A stretch of 39,609 bases of DNA from an uncultured Clostridia bacterium (GTDB lineage Bacteria; Bacillota; Clostridia; Lachnospirales; Cellulosilyticaceae): assembly GCA_937921505.1 (NCBI GenBank), contig CAKZUB010000031.1, positions 1 to 39,609 on the forward strand, in the 5' to 3' direction. How positions within the stretch are numbered: the stretch's first letter is position 1; each line of letters opens with the position of its first letter. Under the pieces are notes generated by a model. The model was not told the DNA's origin and made no database searches. It saw only the letters and a program-made list of their open reading frames with translations. Shown here piece after piece: positions 8,352-16,310 of this stretch. The translations under genes were made by a program, and so were the position numbers.

Positions 8352-8570
8352 ATGGAAAATGAAATGCTTCAACAAATATTAAATAAGTTAAACTCTCTTG
8401 AAACAAAGGTAGATAAGTTAGACTCTCTTGAAACAAAAATAGATAACGGCTTTGCTAATGTAGATAAACGGTTTGACCAACTCTACTCTATTAAAACTGA
8501 AATTTCTATCATGAAATCATCTATGGGTGAGCATGAAATGGATCTTAAATATTTAAAGAAAGTTAAATAG
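8352..8570 (+). CDS. Small coiled-coil protein of unknown function
   Basis: A 72-residue protein with heptad-like repeats: LNSLETKVDKL is followed at once by LDSLETKIDNGFANVDKRFDQL. This is typical of short helical bundles that oligomerise. No membrane segment or signal peptide is visible. It has its own promoter, the ribosome binding site AAAGGAG and a terminator, so it looks like a real, independently expressed gene. Similar short 'LETKVDKL' proteins are common in Firmicutes without known roles, and some lie in phages. Nothing nearby suggests a partner. Confidence 0.75.
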   Translation: MENEMLQQILNKLNSLETKVDKLDSLETKIDNGFANVDKRFDQLYSIKTEISIMKSSMGEHEMDLKYLKKVK

Positions 8571-8608
8571 CCACTCCTTCATTTTAGGGAATGGCTATCT
8601 TTTTTTTT
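8567..8608 (+). terminator. Terminator of the small coiled-coil protein gene
   Basis: ATAGCCACTCC and GGGAATGGCTAT pair with one mismatch and are followed by nine T (8600-8608). The left arm covers the stop codon. Confidence 0.8.
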
Positions 8609-9038
8609 AAATGAGTTTCCTTAAAATCGATAGCAGCGACCTCTCATTGTAATCCATAGGTACTTGATTTGGAAAGAGCTGCACCATTCTTACACTGTAT
8701 ACGCTCAGTATAAGTGTTACAATAAATATCCAGACCATTGTGTTAGTCCGCTTATTTTTAGATACTTTTCCTTTTGCAAAAACACCTATGATGATAACAA
8801 TAGGAGCTATCCAAAAAAGCGGATGCCAGGTGAATGCTGCTCCTAAATCCATCTTGAAGAACGATAGCCACGCTCTAGTGAGGCCACACCCCGGGCACGG
8901 GATACCTACTGTATATTTAAATAAGCATTTTATATCTGATAAATAAAATATAAGTGTACCAATCCCGAAAATGCCTGTAATAATAAAAAAATCTCTTAGA
9001 TTTTGTTGGATAGTTTGCTTTATCTTACCTCTGAACAT
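8607..9038 (-). CDS. DUF2752-like membrane protein
   Basis: A 143-residue protein with three likely membrane helices. It shows the DUF2752 signature PCPGCGLTRAW near residue 50, followed by a conserved HPL in the loop (FTWHPLFW). The family is widespread and its function is unknown; the two close cysteines (CPGC) suggest metal binding or redox chemistry. GAGGAGG precedes the ATG. The gene is tail-to-tail with the coiled-coil gene, sharing its terminator. Confidence 0.85.
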   Translation of the reverse strand: MFRGKIKQTIQQNLRDFFIITGIFGIGTLIFYLSDIKCLFKYTVGIPCPGCGLTRAWLSFFKMDLGAAFTWHPLFWIAPIVIIIGVFAKGKVSKNKRTNTMVWIFIVTLILSVYSVRMVQLFPNQVPMDYNERSLLSILRKLI

Positions 9039-9337
9039 AGGAGCCTCCTCTACTTTTTAACAATTTAAATAAATAAATATTATTATAACATAATATCTTA
9101 GTAAATACTTATAGCCTGCTATACTTTGTTTATTGTTTAACATACTTTTTTTATAACTATTTTTCTTCACTCTTCTATTTTTAACATCTTTTTGCTAAAT
9201 TCTTTTATTTTCGACGTTATTGTATACAGTATACGAGTATGTTAAATTATTGACAATGGTTTCCCCTTGTGTTAGCATCATATTATAGTTAATATAGAGT
9301 GACTTATTAAAAATAAGTCCTATATTTTTAACCTATA

Positions 9338-9355
9338 TTGTTAAAAAAATAACAT
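9338..9355. promoter_or_regulatory. Rex-type operator upstream of adhE
   Basis: TTGTTAAAAAAATAACAT closely matches the clostridial Rex site TTGTTA-N6-TAACAA with one mismatch. Rex represses fermentation genes when NADH is low, and adhE is a classical target. A possible -35/-10 pair (TTGTTT ... TAATAT) starts directly after it. The 400-base gap 9039-9439 also holds a small stem-loop, GACTTATT-AAA-AATAAGTC (9301-9319), and a GTATAC-rich palindrome near 9222-9236. Confidence 0.6.
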
Positions 9356-9439
9356 ATTGTTTTACACTTTAAGTAAAATAATATTTTAAAAAATATACAA
9401 ACTATATAAGAGCTGTTCAATTATAAGGAGGAGATTAAA

Positions 9440-12058
9440 ATGTCTGAAAACAAAAAAGCTAAAGCAGAAGCAGTAGATACAGTAGACGCCGTGGCAATGG
9501 TAAATACACTTGTTAAAAATGCTGAAAAAGCACTTGAAGCGTACATGTCCCTTTCCCAAGAACAAGTAGATGAAATTACAAGAGCAATGGCTCTTGCTGG
9601 TCTGTCTGAACAAATGTATCTTGCAAGACTTGCTGTTGAAGAAACTGGACGCGGCATCTTTGAAGATAAAGTTACAAAAAATATTTTTGCTACTGAATAT
9701 GTTTACCATAGTATCAAATATGATAAAACAGTTGGTATTATAGATGAAAATGAAGATGAAGGCTATATGGAAATTGCTGAACCTGTTGGTATTGTAGCTG
9801 GTGTTACGCCTGTAACAAATCCAACTTCTACAACAATGTTTAAAGCACTTATTAGTGCTAAAACGCGTAATCCTATTATTTTTGGTTTTCACCCTTCTGC
9901 TCAGAAGTGCTCCTCTGAAGCTGCAAGAATACTACGTGACGCTGCTGTAAAAGCTGGTGCTCCTGAATATTGTATTCAATGGATTGATTATCCATCAATT
10001 GATGCAACCAATGCACTGATGAATCATCCTAATGTATCTATGATTCTTGCAACAGGTGGTTCTGGCATGGTTCGCGCAGCTTATTCATCTGGCAAACCAG
10101 CCCTTGGTGTTGGCCCTGGTAACGTACCAGCTTTTATTGAAAAAACTGCTAATCTTGAAAGATCTCTTACAGATCTTATTCTTTCAAAATCATTTGATAA
10201 TGGTATGATTTGTGCTTCTGAACAAGCAGCTATTATAGAAGCTCCGATTTATGACGCAGCTGTTGCATTTATGAAAAAACAAGGATGTTACTTTGCAACT
10301 AAGGAAGAAATTAAAAAGCTTGAACCTGTTGTTATTAACCCTGAAAAGCAGATGGTTAATGCAGCTATCGTTGGAAAATATCCTTATGAAATAGCAGCTC
10401 TTGCCGGTATTACTATTCCAAAAGATACAAAAGTACTTTGCTGTGAAATAGCAGGTGTCGGCGCGGCCTATCCGCTGTCTCGTGAAAAACTATCTCCTGT
10501 CCTTGCGGTTGTTAAAGCCAAGGATGCTAATGAAGGTATTGAAATGGCTGAAACGATGGTAGAACTAGGTGGTCTTGGTCACTCATCTGTTATTCACTCT
10601 CATGATGATAATGTTATTCAAGAGTTTTCTAAAAGATTAAAAACTGGCCGTGTTATCGTTAACTCACCTTCAACGCATGGTGCTATTGGTGATATTTACA
10701 ATACAAATATGCCATCTCTTACACTTGGATGTGGTTCTTATGGACGTAATTCTACAACTTCTAATGTAACGGCTGTCAACTTAATTAATAAAAAAAGGGT
10801 GGCGAAAAGACGCGTGAATATGCAATGGTTTAAGATTCCAGAAAGAATTTACTTTGAACAAGGTTCTGTTCAATATTTAGCTAAAATGCCTGATATTTCT
10901 CGTGCCCTTATTGTAACTGACCCTATGATGGTTCAACTTGGTTATGTTGAGAAACTCACTTATCAATTAAATAAAAATGCAAATAAAGTTGCTGTAGAAA
11001 TCTTTAGTGATGTTGAACCTGATCCAGACCTTGAAACTGTACGCAAAGGCTGTGAAATGATGCGTTCTTTCAAGCCAGACGTTATCATTGCTCTTGGCGG
11101 TGGTTCTCCAATCGATGCTGCTAAAGCGATGTGGTTATTCTATGAAAATCCTGAAGCTGACTTTGTGGGCATGTCTCAAAAATTCTTAGATATTAGAAAG
11201 CGTGTTTATAAATTCCCTAAAATGGGTCATAAATCTAAATTTGTAGCTATTCCTACAACATCTGGTACAGGTTCCGAGGTAACCTCTTTTGCTGTTATTT
11301 CTGATCGCTCTAAAAACATGAAGTATCCACTAGCTGATTATGAGCTAACACCAGATGTTGCGATTATTGATGCTGAATTTGTAATGAGTGTTCCAGCTGC
11401 GGTAACAGCTGATACTGGACTTGATGTATTAACACATGCTATAGAGGCTTATGTCTCCATACTAGCTTCTGATTTTACAGATGCTCTTGCTATTAAGGCT
11501 ATTCAGTTGGTTTTTGACTACTTGCCACGTTCTTATAAATTGGGTGCAAAAGACCCAGTAGCCAGAGAAAAAATCCATAATGCTTCTTGTATAGCAGGTA
11601 TGGCCTTTACAAATGCATTCCTTGGCATCAATCACTCACTTGCTCATAAACTAGGAGCCCAGTTCCATATTCCACATGGACGTGCAAATGCAATACTGCT
11701 TCCACATGTTATTGCATACAACGGTGTAACAACACCAACTAAATTTACAAGCTTCCCTAAATATGAAAAATATATTGCAGCTGATAAATACGCCGAGATC
11801 GCTCGTGCACTAGGACTTAAAGCTTCTACTCCTGAAGAAGGTGTTAAATCCCTTATAAAAGCTGTTCAAGACTTAATGAAAGAACTTAATATACCAATGA
11901 CAATCAAAGATGCTGGTATTGATGAAAAAACTTATATGGCAGCAGTTACTGATCTTGCTTATAAAGCCTTTGAAGATCAGTGTACAACAGCTAACCCACG
12001 TCTTCCTAAAGTAGTTGAACTCGAAGACCTTTATAAAAAAGCTTATTCTCATAAATAA
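9440..12058 (+). CDS. adhE: Bifunctional acetaldehyde-CoA/alcohol dehydrogenase
   Basis: It reduces acetyl-CoA to acetaldehyde and on to ethanol, regenerating NAD+ in fermentation; AdhE forms long cytoplasmic filaments (spirosomes). Residues about 10-440 are the CoA-acylating aldehyde dehydrogenase with catalytic Cys258 (NGMICASEQ). A linker leads to an iron-dependent alcohol dehydrogenase (about 460-870) with ALGGGSPIDAAKAMW for NAD binding, TADTGLDVLTHAIEAY and INHSLAHKLGAQFHIPHGRAN carrying the metal ligands. The 872-residue length is standard. A strong AAGGAGGAG site precedes the ATG. It is monocistronic, with a Rex-like operator upstream and a strong terminator downstream. Confidence 0.97.
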   Translation: MSENKKAKAEAVDTVDAVAMVNTLVKNAEKALEAYMSLSQEQVDEITRAMALAGLSEQMYLARLAVEETGRGIFEDKVTKNIFATEYVYHSIKYDKTVGIIDENEDEGYMEIAEPVGIVAGVTPVTNPTSTTMFKALISAKTRNPIIFGFHPSAQKCSSEAARILRDAAVKAGAPEYCIQWIDYPSIDATNALMNHPNVSMILATGGSGMVRAAYSSGKPALGVGPGNVPAFIEKTANLERSLTDLILSKSFDNGMICASEQAAIIEAPIYDAAVAFMKKQGCYFATKEEIKKLEPVVINPEKQMVNAAIVGKYPYEIAALAGITIPKDTKVLCCEIAGVGAAYPLSREKLSPVLAVVKAKDANEGIEMAETMVELGGLGHSSVIHSHDDNVIQEFSKRLKTGRVIVNSPSTHGAIGDIYNTNMPSLTLGCGSYGRNSTTSNVTAVNLINKKRVAKRRVNMQWFKIPERIYFEQGSVQYLAKMPDISRALIVTDPMMVQLGYVEKLTYQLNKNANKVAVEIFSDVEPDPDLETVRKGCEMMRSFKPDVIIALGGGSPIDAAKAMWLFYENPEADFVGMSQKFLDIRKRVYKFPKMGHKSKFVAIPTTSGTGSEVTSFAVISDRSKNMKYPLADYELTPDVAIIDAEFVMSVPAAVTADTGLDVLTHAIEAYVSILASDFTDALAIKAIQLVFDYLPRSYKLGAKDPVAREKIHNASCIAGMAFTNAFLGINHSLAHKLGAQFHIPHGRANAILLPHVIAYNGVTTPTKFTSFPKYEKYIAADKYAEIARALGLKASTPEEGVKSLIKAVQDLMKELNIPMTIKDAGIDEKTYMAAVTDLAYKAFEDQCTTANPRLPKVVELEDLYKKAYSHK

Positions 12059-12077
12059 GACATATATACCCTCACTG

Positions 12078-12116
12078 AAAAACTCTCTTGCAGCTACTTT
12101 GCAAGAGAGTTTTTTA
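12078..12116. terminator. Bidirectional terminator after adhE
   Basis: AAAAACTCTCTTGCA (12078-12092) pairs perfectly with TGCAAGAGAGTTTTT (12100-12114) around a 7-base loop, with T-runs on both strands. The stop codon of the convergent lipoprotein gene lies at its right edge. Confidence 0.88.
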
Positions 12117-12590
12117 CATAATGCGCATATCCAGAAACATTTTACCTATGATATCACTTGTATTAAGTATCAGTACCTCTGTAATCTTATTGTTTCGGTC
12201 TATTCTAAGCACTATTGTATCCTTCATTTTGATTTTCTTATGAGGATATATGATGGTGTATTCAACATCACATATCAATCTGATACTATCTTTTTGCTTA
12301 CTCGTTTTTACTTTTTTAATTTTTATCTTCTCAGTATCTTCCGCTTTACTAAGACGCAAAAATTCTGGATAAATATACCCAGTTTTTTCTGTTACAAACT
12401 GTTGATACCCTTCTTCTGTAAAGTACTGCTCTAGTATACTAGGCAGATTATCTTTATTTTTTTCTGATTTATTGTATGTATCATAGGCAATCATCTTTGT
12501 AACACATTCTTGCGCTAGTTGCTTTTCTTTATTTTGGGTACACCCAGCTAGTAATAAAATAACCAGCAGTCCTATAGCTATTTTTTTCAT
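12114..12590 (-). CDS. Small lipoprotein of unknown function
   Basis: The N-terminus is a lipoprotein signal: two lysines, a hydrophobic stretch and the lipobox LLAGC (Cys16), so the protein should be anchored to the outer face of the membrane. The mature part (about 140 residues) begins with helical, Lys/Glu-rich sequence and continues with alternating strands (IRLICDVEYTIIY, TIVLRIDRNNKITEVLI), resembling small cystatin/NTF2-like secreted domains. I do not recognise the family. It is the last gene of a three-gene operon, starting 14 bases after its neighbour with a GGGGGAA site. Confidence 0.8.
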   Translation of the reverse strand: MKKIAIGLLVILLLAGCTQNKEKQLAQECVTKMIAYDTYNKSEKNKDNLPSILEQYFTEEGYQQFVTEKTGYIYPEFLRLSKAEDTEKIKIKKVKTSKQKDSIRLICDVEYTIIYPHKKIKMKDTIVLRIDRNNKITEVLILNTSDIIGKMFLDMRIM

Positions 12591-12604
12591 TGAATTCCCC
12601 CATA

Positions 12605-13348
12605 TTAACTCTTTAAAACTCTTTTATAAATATAGGCATTCCCTTTTTTGCCTATACGTTCTACAGCACTCAAAAAAGTAAGTACATTGAGCGCTAGCTG
12701 AGCACTCTTTAGCGTAAGTTTTGCATGTTTTTTAAAATCTTTAGAAGTAAATGTACTGTCTAATGTATCTGGAATAAGCTGCTCATAATCTTGTAAAGAA
12801 CTTATACTTATTGTCTTTTTGATCTGAATAGGGACTCTATCTTTTCTGCAAGCACCTCTTTTTTTATCTCGGCTCCAGCCATTTAAAAGCTTGTATTCTT
12901 CCATATCAATGAGTACAATACAAATCGAAAGACTTGGATGCGGCAACAGATCTTTAATTCTATAGAGCTCAAAAAACACTTCATAAGGCGATCCTGTTTT
13001 AGGCGATTTACGCTTCGGGCTAATCTCCCCAGTCTCTAGGTCAATCCACGATAACCATTTTATATGGGATATCGGATAAACTATTGTCACATGATAGTCT
13101 TCTAGAAAACAACTTAGCTTTTTTCTAAGCTTCCCAAACTGCCTTGTTTGTATCTCTATAATTTCATTTCCCCGCTTAATATCAGCTACAAACCGTCCTA
13201 TTTTCACTTCATGGCAATCACTATTCTCTTCTATGTAATGCTTAAGCACTGCATGAAGTGTCCCTTCTTTTAATGTGCCTATCCCTGCTTGTTCATCATT
13301 ACTTTTTGCCACGCTCTGTTTTGCAGCCTCTAACTTTTGATTATTCAT
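12605..13348 (-). CDS. Unknown protein with a PD-(D/E)XK nuclease-like N-terminal part
   Basis: The 247-residue protein has no membrane segment. Residues 25-100 contain GTLHAVLKHYIEE, then VKIGRFVADI (Asp56) and IIEIQTRQF (Glu65-Ile-Gln67), followed by a basic helix and a hydrophobic strand (VTIVYPI). The order helix, D, then E-x-(Q/K) is the active-site pattern of PD-(D/E)XK nucleases, so a nuclease-like fold is plausible. The C-terminal half (190-247) is helical and could be a DNA-binding domain. I do not recognise a named family. It is the middle gene of an operon, 15 bases after the acetyltransferase. Confidence 0.7.
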   Translation of the reverse strand: MNNQKLEAAKQSVAKSNDEQAGIGTLKEGTLHAVLKHYIEENSDCHEVKIGRFVADIKRGNEIIEIQTRQFGKLRKKLSCFLEDYHVTIVYPISHIKWLSWIDLETGEISPKRKSPKTGSPYEVFFELYRIKDLLPHPSLSICIVLIDMEEYKLLNGWSRDKKRGACRKDRVPIQIKKTISISSLQDYEQLIPDTLDSTFTSKDFKKHAKLTLKSAQLALNVLTFLSAVERIGKKGNAYIYKRVLKS

Positions 13349-13363
13349 AAGTTATTTCCTTTT

Positions 13364-13810
13364 TTACTTTTCATATTCATACATCAAATAACCACACTCA
13401 TCCATCCCCAAGTGCTGATAAGTCTTTTGTGCCACTTGATTCTCTTTTTCCACATAAAGTCTAAGACCTATTACCTGCTCATTTGTATCACACATTTCCT
13501 TAATATAGCAGTAAAGAGCTTTAAAAACGCCTTGTTTTCTATAGCCAGCATCTACATATACACTTTGTATCCATAGAAACAATCCATTTCTCCAGTCGCT
13601 CCACTCATAAGTATACATGATTTGTCCAACCACCTTGCCATCTATCTCACAAACGTGATATACGCCTTTATTTTCATCTCCTAAAAGAGCTTTTACACCT
13701 CTACTTAACAGCTCTTTGTCTAATAACTTATCCTCTGTTTCTTTTGCTAGATTATAATTGTATGTCACGATTATATCTAAATCTTCTAAGGTTGCTCTTC
13801 TAATTTTCAT
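13364..13810 (-). CDS. GNAT-family N-acetyltransferase
   Basis: A 148-residue single-domain acetyltransferase that would move an acetyl group from acetyl-CoA to an amine. Motif A is visible as IQSVYVDAGYRKQGVFKALYCYI, whose YRKQGVFKAL is the pyrophosphate-binding R/QxxGxG/A loop, and motif B as LRLYVEKENQVAQKTYQHLGM. The substrate cannot be predicted. It is the first gene of the operon with the nuclease-like protein and the lipoprotein; AAGGAG precedes the ATG. Confidence 0.88.
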   Translation of the reverse strand: MKIRRATLEDLDIIVTYNYNLAKETEDKLLDKELLSRGVKALLGDENKGVYHVCEIDGKVVGQIMYTYEWSDWRNGLFLWIQSVYVDAGYRKQGVFKALYCYIKEMCDTNEQVIGLRLYVEKENQVAQKTYQHLGMDECGYLMYEYEK

Positions 13811-13826
13811 TTTGCTACTCCTTTAT

Positions 13827-13854
13827 GTTATAGTTTAATTTAATCTTAACACAA
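13827..13854 (-). promoter_or_regulatory. Promoter of the acetyltransferase operon
   Basis: Minus-strand TTGTGT (13849-13854) and TATAAC (13827-13832) with a 16-base spacer lie just upstream of the ribosome binding site. Confidence 0.55.
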
Positions 13855-13870
13855 ACGATGTAGGTATATA

Positions 13871-13924
13871 AATAAAAACTAAGATAGTATAGAACAATTT
13901 GTCCTGTCTATCTTAGTTTTTATT
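13871..13924 (-). terminator. Terminator of the sugar operon
   Basis: AATAAAAACTAAGATAG (13871-13887) pairs perfectly with CTATCTTAGTTTTTATT (13908-13924), with an inner ACAA/TTGT stem. It closes the six-gene operon that runs down from 22323. Confidence 0.85.
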
Positions 13925-13952
13925 GATGTTTATAGATTTCACATCTTTAAAC

Positions 13953-14975
13953 TTAAGTAATTCCAATTTCTAAGAAAAATTCTTTTTTCTCAAAAGGTTG
14001 AATATACTCTAACTGTCCTTTTTCTCTTAGCTCATCTCTGCCAAAAGGATAGGTTGAAGAGGGTTCTAATCCTAAAGCATAGTCTCCCTCACCCATTTGT
14101 TTCCATTGTGTCAAAATGGGCAACTCTTGTGTGTGGTATTTTAAAAAGACATCAAAATCGAGCTGATCATTTTTAATAAACACTTTAGCCATTTTATCTT
14201 GATCTACTTTTAATTTATGAAAAAACACTTGTTCTTTATAGCCATGCACTGGTTTTTCAAAGTATTTAAAAGAGTCTATTCCTTTTTGAGCCTCTATGTC
14301 TCTTGCTCTGGTTGCTTCAAAATCAGCTTCAATATGACTTGATTCACTAAGTAGCGGATATCCAAAATTACAATGATAAAGCAGCATAAACGGTTCAGTA
14401 TTAAAGCCTTGATTTTCAATAGTATCATGGATCTTAATTGTATTGCTTCCAAGATGGGTAGATATTTCTCTTTTAAAAGCAATGTTTTCTCCAAAGAAAG
14501 TAGTTTGCCTTGTCTCTCCCTGAACTTTAATAACATAGCTGTTATCTTCCCACCCCTGGATAATCGAAACATTTTCTGCAATTAAGTTAGAAGCTCTTCC
14601 GTGAAGTCCTAACTTCTTTCCTTCATCAACACAAGGTGGTCCCATATATGTAAAACCACATGTAGTGAGAAGTCCTGCATAAAACCCCCTAAAAAAACCA
14701 TAGTCCGGTTCTTCAAAAGAAAATGGAGAGGTTATTCCCGTTTTAGACATAAAACTAATAGGTATGTCTTTATAGCTGCTACTTGCAATATCCATGCCTC
14801 TACCAGGAACAATGGTAAATTGGAGTCCCGTCCCAGTTTTTACTTGAATCACCTCAACTCCTTTTCCATTACCCTCAAGTATTTCAAATTTTTTAGCCCC
14901 TGCAATCTCTGAAATATCTCCTACATATTTCATAAATTCTTTTCTATCAAAGGCTCTTCCATATAATTTGATCAC
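13953..14975 (-). CDS. Aldose-1-epimerase-like protein (DUF4432 type)
   Basis: A 340-residue protein of the galactose-mutarotase-like beta-sandwich superfamily. Typical stretches are FTIVPGRGMDIASSSYKDIP, GLHGRASN and a C-terminal LGLEPSSTYPFGRDELREKG, which fit the DUF4432 branch rather than classical GalM. It would interconvert anomers of, or bind, the sugar imported by the operon. The start codon is GTG with GGTGA ahead of it. As last gene of the operon it lies 46 bases after the UroD-like gene. The exact sugar is unknown. Confidence 0.82.
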   Translation of the reverse strand: MIKLYGRAFDRKEFMKYVGDISEIAGAKKFEILEGNGKGVEVIQVKTGTGLQFTIVPGRGMDIASSSYKDIPISFMSKTGITSPFSFEEPDYGFFRGFYAGLLTTCGFTYMGPPCVDEGKKLGLHGRASNLIAENVSIIQGWEDNSYVIKVQGETRQTTFFGENIAFKREISTHLGSNTIKIHDTIENQGFNTEPFMLLYHCNFGYPLLSESSHIEADFEATRARDIEAQKGIDSFKYFEKPVHGYKEQVFFHKLKVDQDKMAKVFIKNDQLDFDVFLKYHTQELPILTQWKQMGEGDYALGLEPSSTYPFGRDELREKGQLEYIQPFEKKEFFLEIGIT

Positions 14976-15021
14976 ATTTTCACCGCCTTAAATATCACTT
15001 CCGAGTCATGCACTCTGGGTC

Positions 15022-16272
15022 TTAACCCTTATTAAAATCTTTAATTGCTTCTATCATAGCAACAACATTCTTAATAGGTGTTTGTGCTTGGATATTGTGT
15101 ATCGTATTAAACACAAATCCCCCATCTTTAGCAAAAATCTCACATACACCAAGTACTTCTTTTCTTACTTCTTCTGGTGTACCAAATGGTAATGTTTTTT
15201 GTGTATTGACCCCTGCACCCCAGAATGTAACATGTTTGCCAAATTCACTTTTTAATGTTTTAGGATCCATATTATTGGCAGTCCACTGTACAGGATTAAT
15301 AACATCAAAGCCAGTATCAATAAGTTCTGGGATCAGCGGCATAACTGAACCACAAGTGTGTTTAAAGGTTTTCCAGTTTGTATTAGCATGAATCCATCCG
15401 TTAATACGTTTGTAATAAGGTGCGTATAATTCCCTAAAAGTATCTGGGGAACAAAAAGGAGCATTTTGAGTTCCAAAATCATTGCCGCAGATATAAGCCA
15501 TATCTATCGCATTTCCTGTCACCTTATAGATCTTCTCTAGATTTCTAAGTGCAATTTCTACTTGTTTATCAAAGATTTCATGTAAATACTCTTGGCGCAT
15601 AGCTGTAGACATATACCATTCTTGGATATCTCTTATGCCTTTAGGGTCCTTAAGCATTGGTGCTGGTACACAAGCTATATCTCCAATAGCAGTTCCGCCA
15701 AGGTTGGCACCTACATAATACTCTGAGTCTTTAAAGCGCTCTGCCATAGCTTTATAATACTCAAGATCCTTATCAGATATATCTCCGAATTCTTCTAAGT
15801 TATCCTCTACATTTAAATTGTCATCATCTATTTCCTTTTGTCTGATAATCGAATCAAAGAAGAAACTTGATTTGGGCATTTTACCAGAAGGCGGAAAGCT
15901 TTTATCTCCTTCTGCATAAATATAAATATCATCTTTGTCTTCACTCGTTACAAACTTTTCAGCAACAAGTACCTTTTGTCCCCATGGCGACACCCACTCT
16001 TTAAAGTTTTCGTTTTTAAATCCATACATTGTGTACGGACTCCATAACGCTGTTGTATCAATACCAATTGCTTCTCTTAAATCATCCTCTACAAGTCCTA
16101 GCATTTGATAAGGATCAAATACTGTAATCAACTTCTTTTCGAGTCCATAGTATGCGCGTAACTCTTCAAGTACACTTACATGAATACCTGTTGTAGGAAA
16201 AGCCCCTATATCTAAAGGAACTGGCCCACTTTTATGATCAAGTGCTAATTTAACTTTACTTTTAGAATTCAT
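15022..16272 (-). CDS. Uroporphyrinogen-decarboxylase superfamily protein with a methyltransferase-type zinc motif
   Basis: The 416-residue protein has the UroD/MtaA TIM-barrel outline. It lacks the arginine-rich RQAGR signature that true uroporphyrinogen decarboxylases carry at the N-terminus. Instead it shows His305-x-Cys307 in KHTCGSV and a Cys at 377 (GVCEIF), the H-x-C-x(about 70)-C arrangement that binds zinc in MtaA/CmuA-type cobamide methyltransferases. A methyl-transfer role on an imported, perhaps methylated, sugar is therefore possible, but no corrinoid protein gene is near. UroD-family genes inside sugar operons are, as I recall, recurrent in Clostridia with unknown function. AAGGAGG precedes the ATG. 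Confidence 0.8.
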   Translation of the reverse strand: MNSKSKVKLALDHKSGPVPLDIGAFPTTGIHVSVLEELRAYYGLEKKLITVFDPYQMLGLVEDDLREAIGIDTTALWSPYTMYGFKNENFKEWVSPWGQKVLVAEKFVTSEDKDDIYIYAEGDKSFPPSGKMPKSSFFFDSIIRQKEIDDDNLNVEDNLEEFGDISDKDLEYYKAMAERFKDSEYYVGANLGGTAIGDIACVPAPMLKDPKGIRDIQEWYMSTAMRQEYLHEIFDKQVEIALRNLEKIYKVTGNAIDMAYICGNDFGTQNAPFCSPDTFRELYAPYYKRINGWIHANTNWKTFKHTCGSVMPLIPELIDTGFDVINPVQWTANNMDPKTLKSEFGKHVTFWGAGVNTQKTLPFGTPEEVRKEVLGVCEIFAKDGGFVFNTIHNIQAQTPIKNVVAMIEAIKDFNKG

Positions 16273-16310
16273 AATTAACCTCCTTGTGTATTTCTCTCTC
16301 TAGTTAACTT

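Noticed and set aside
9386..9892. 168-codon minus-strand frame over the start of adhE
   Set aside because: Antisense shadow of the conserved AdhE N-terminus, rich in Phe/Cys/Asn as such shadows are; no ribosome binding site.
12015..12434. 139-codon plus-strand frame over the end of adhE and the lipoprotein gene
   Set aside because: It runs through a strong terminator and is antisense to a clear lipoprotein with signal peptide and lipobox.
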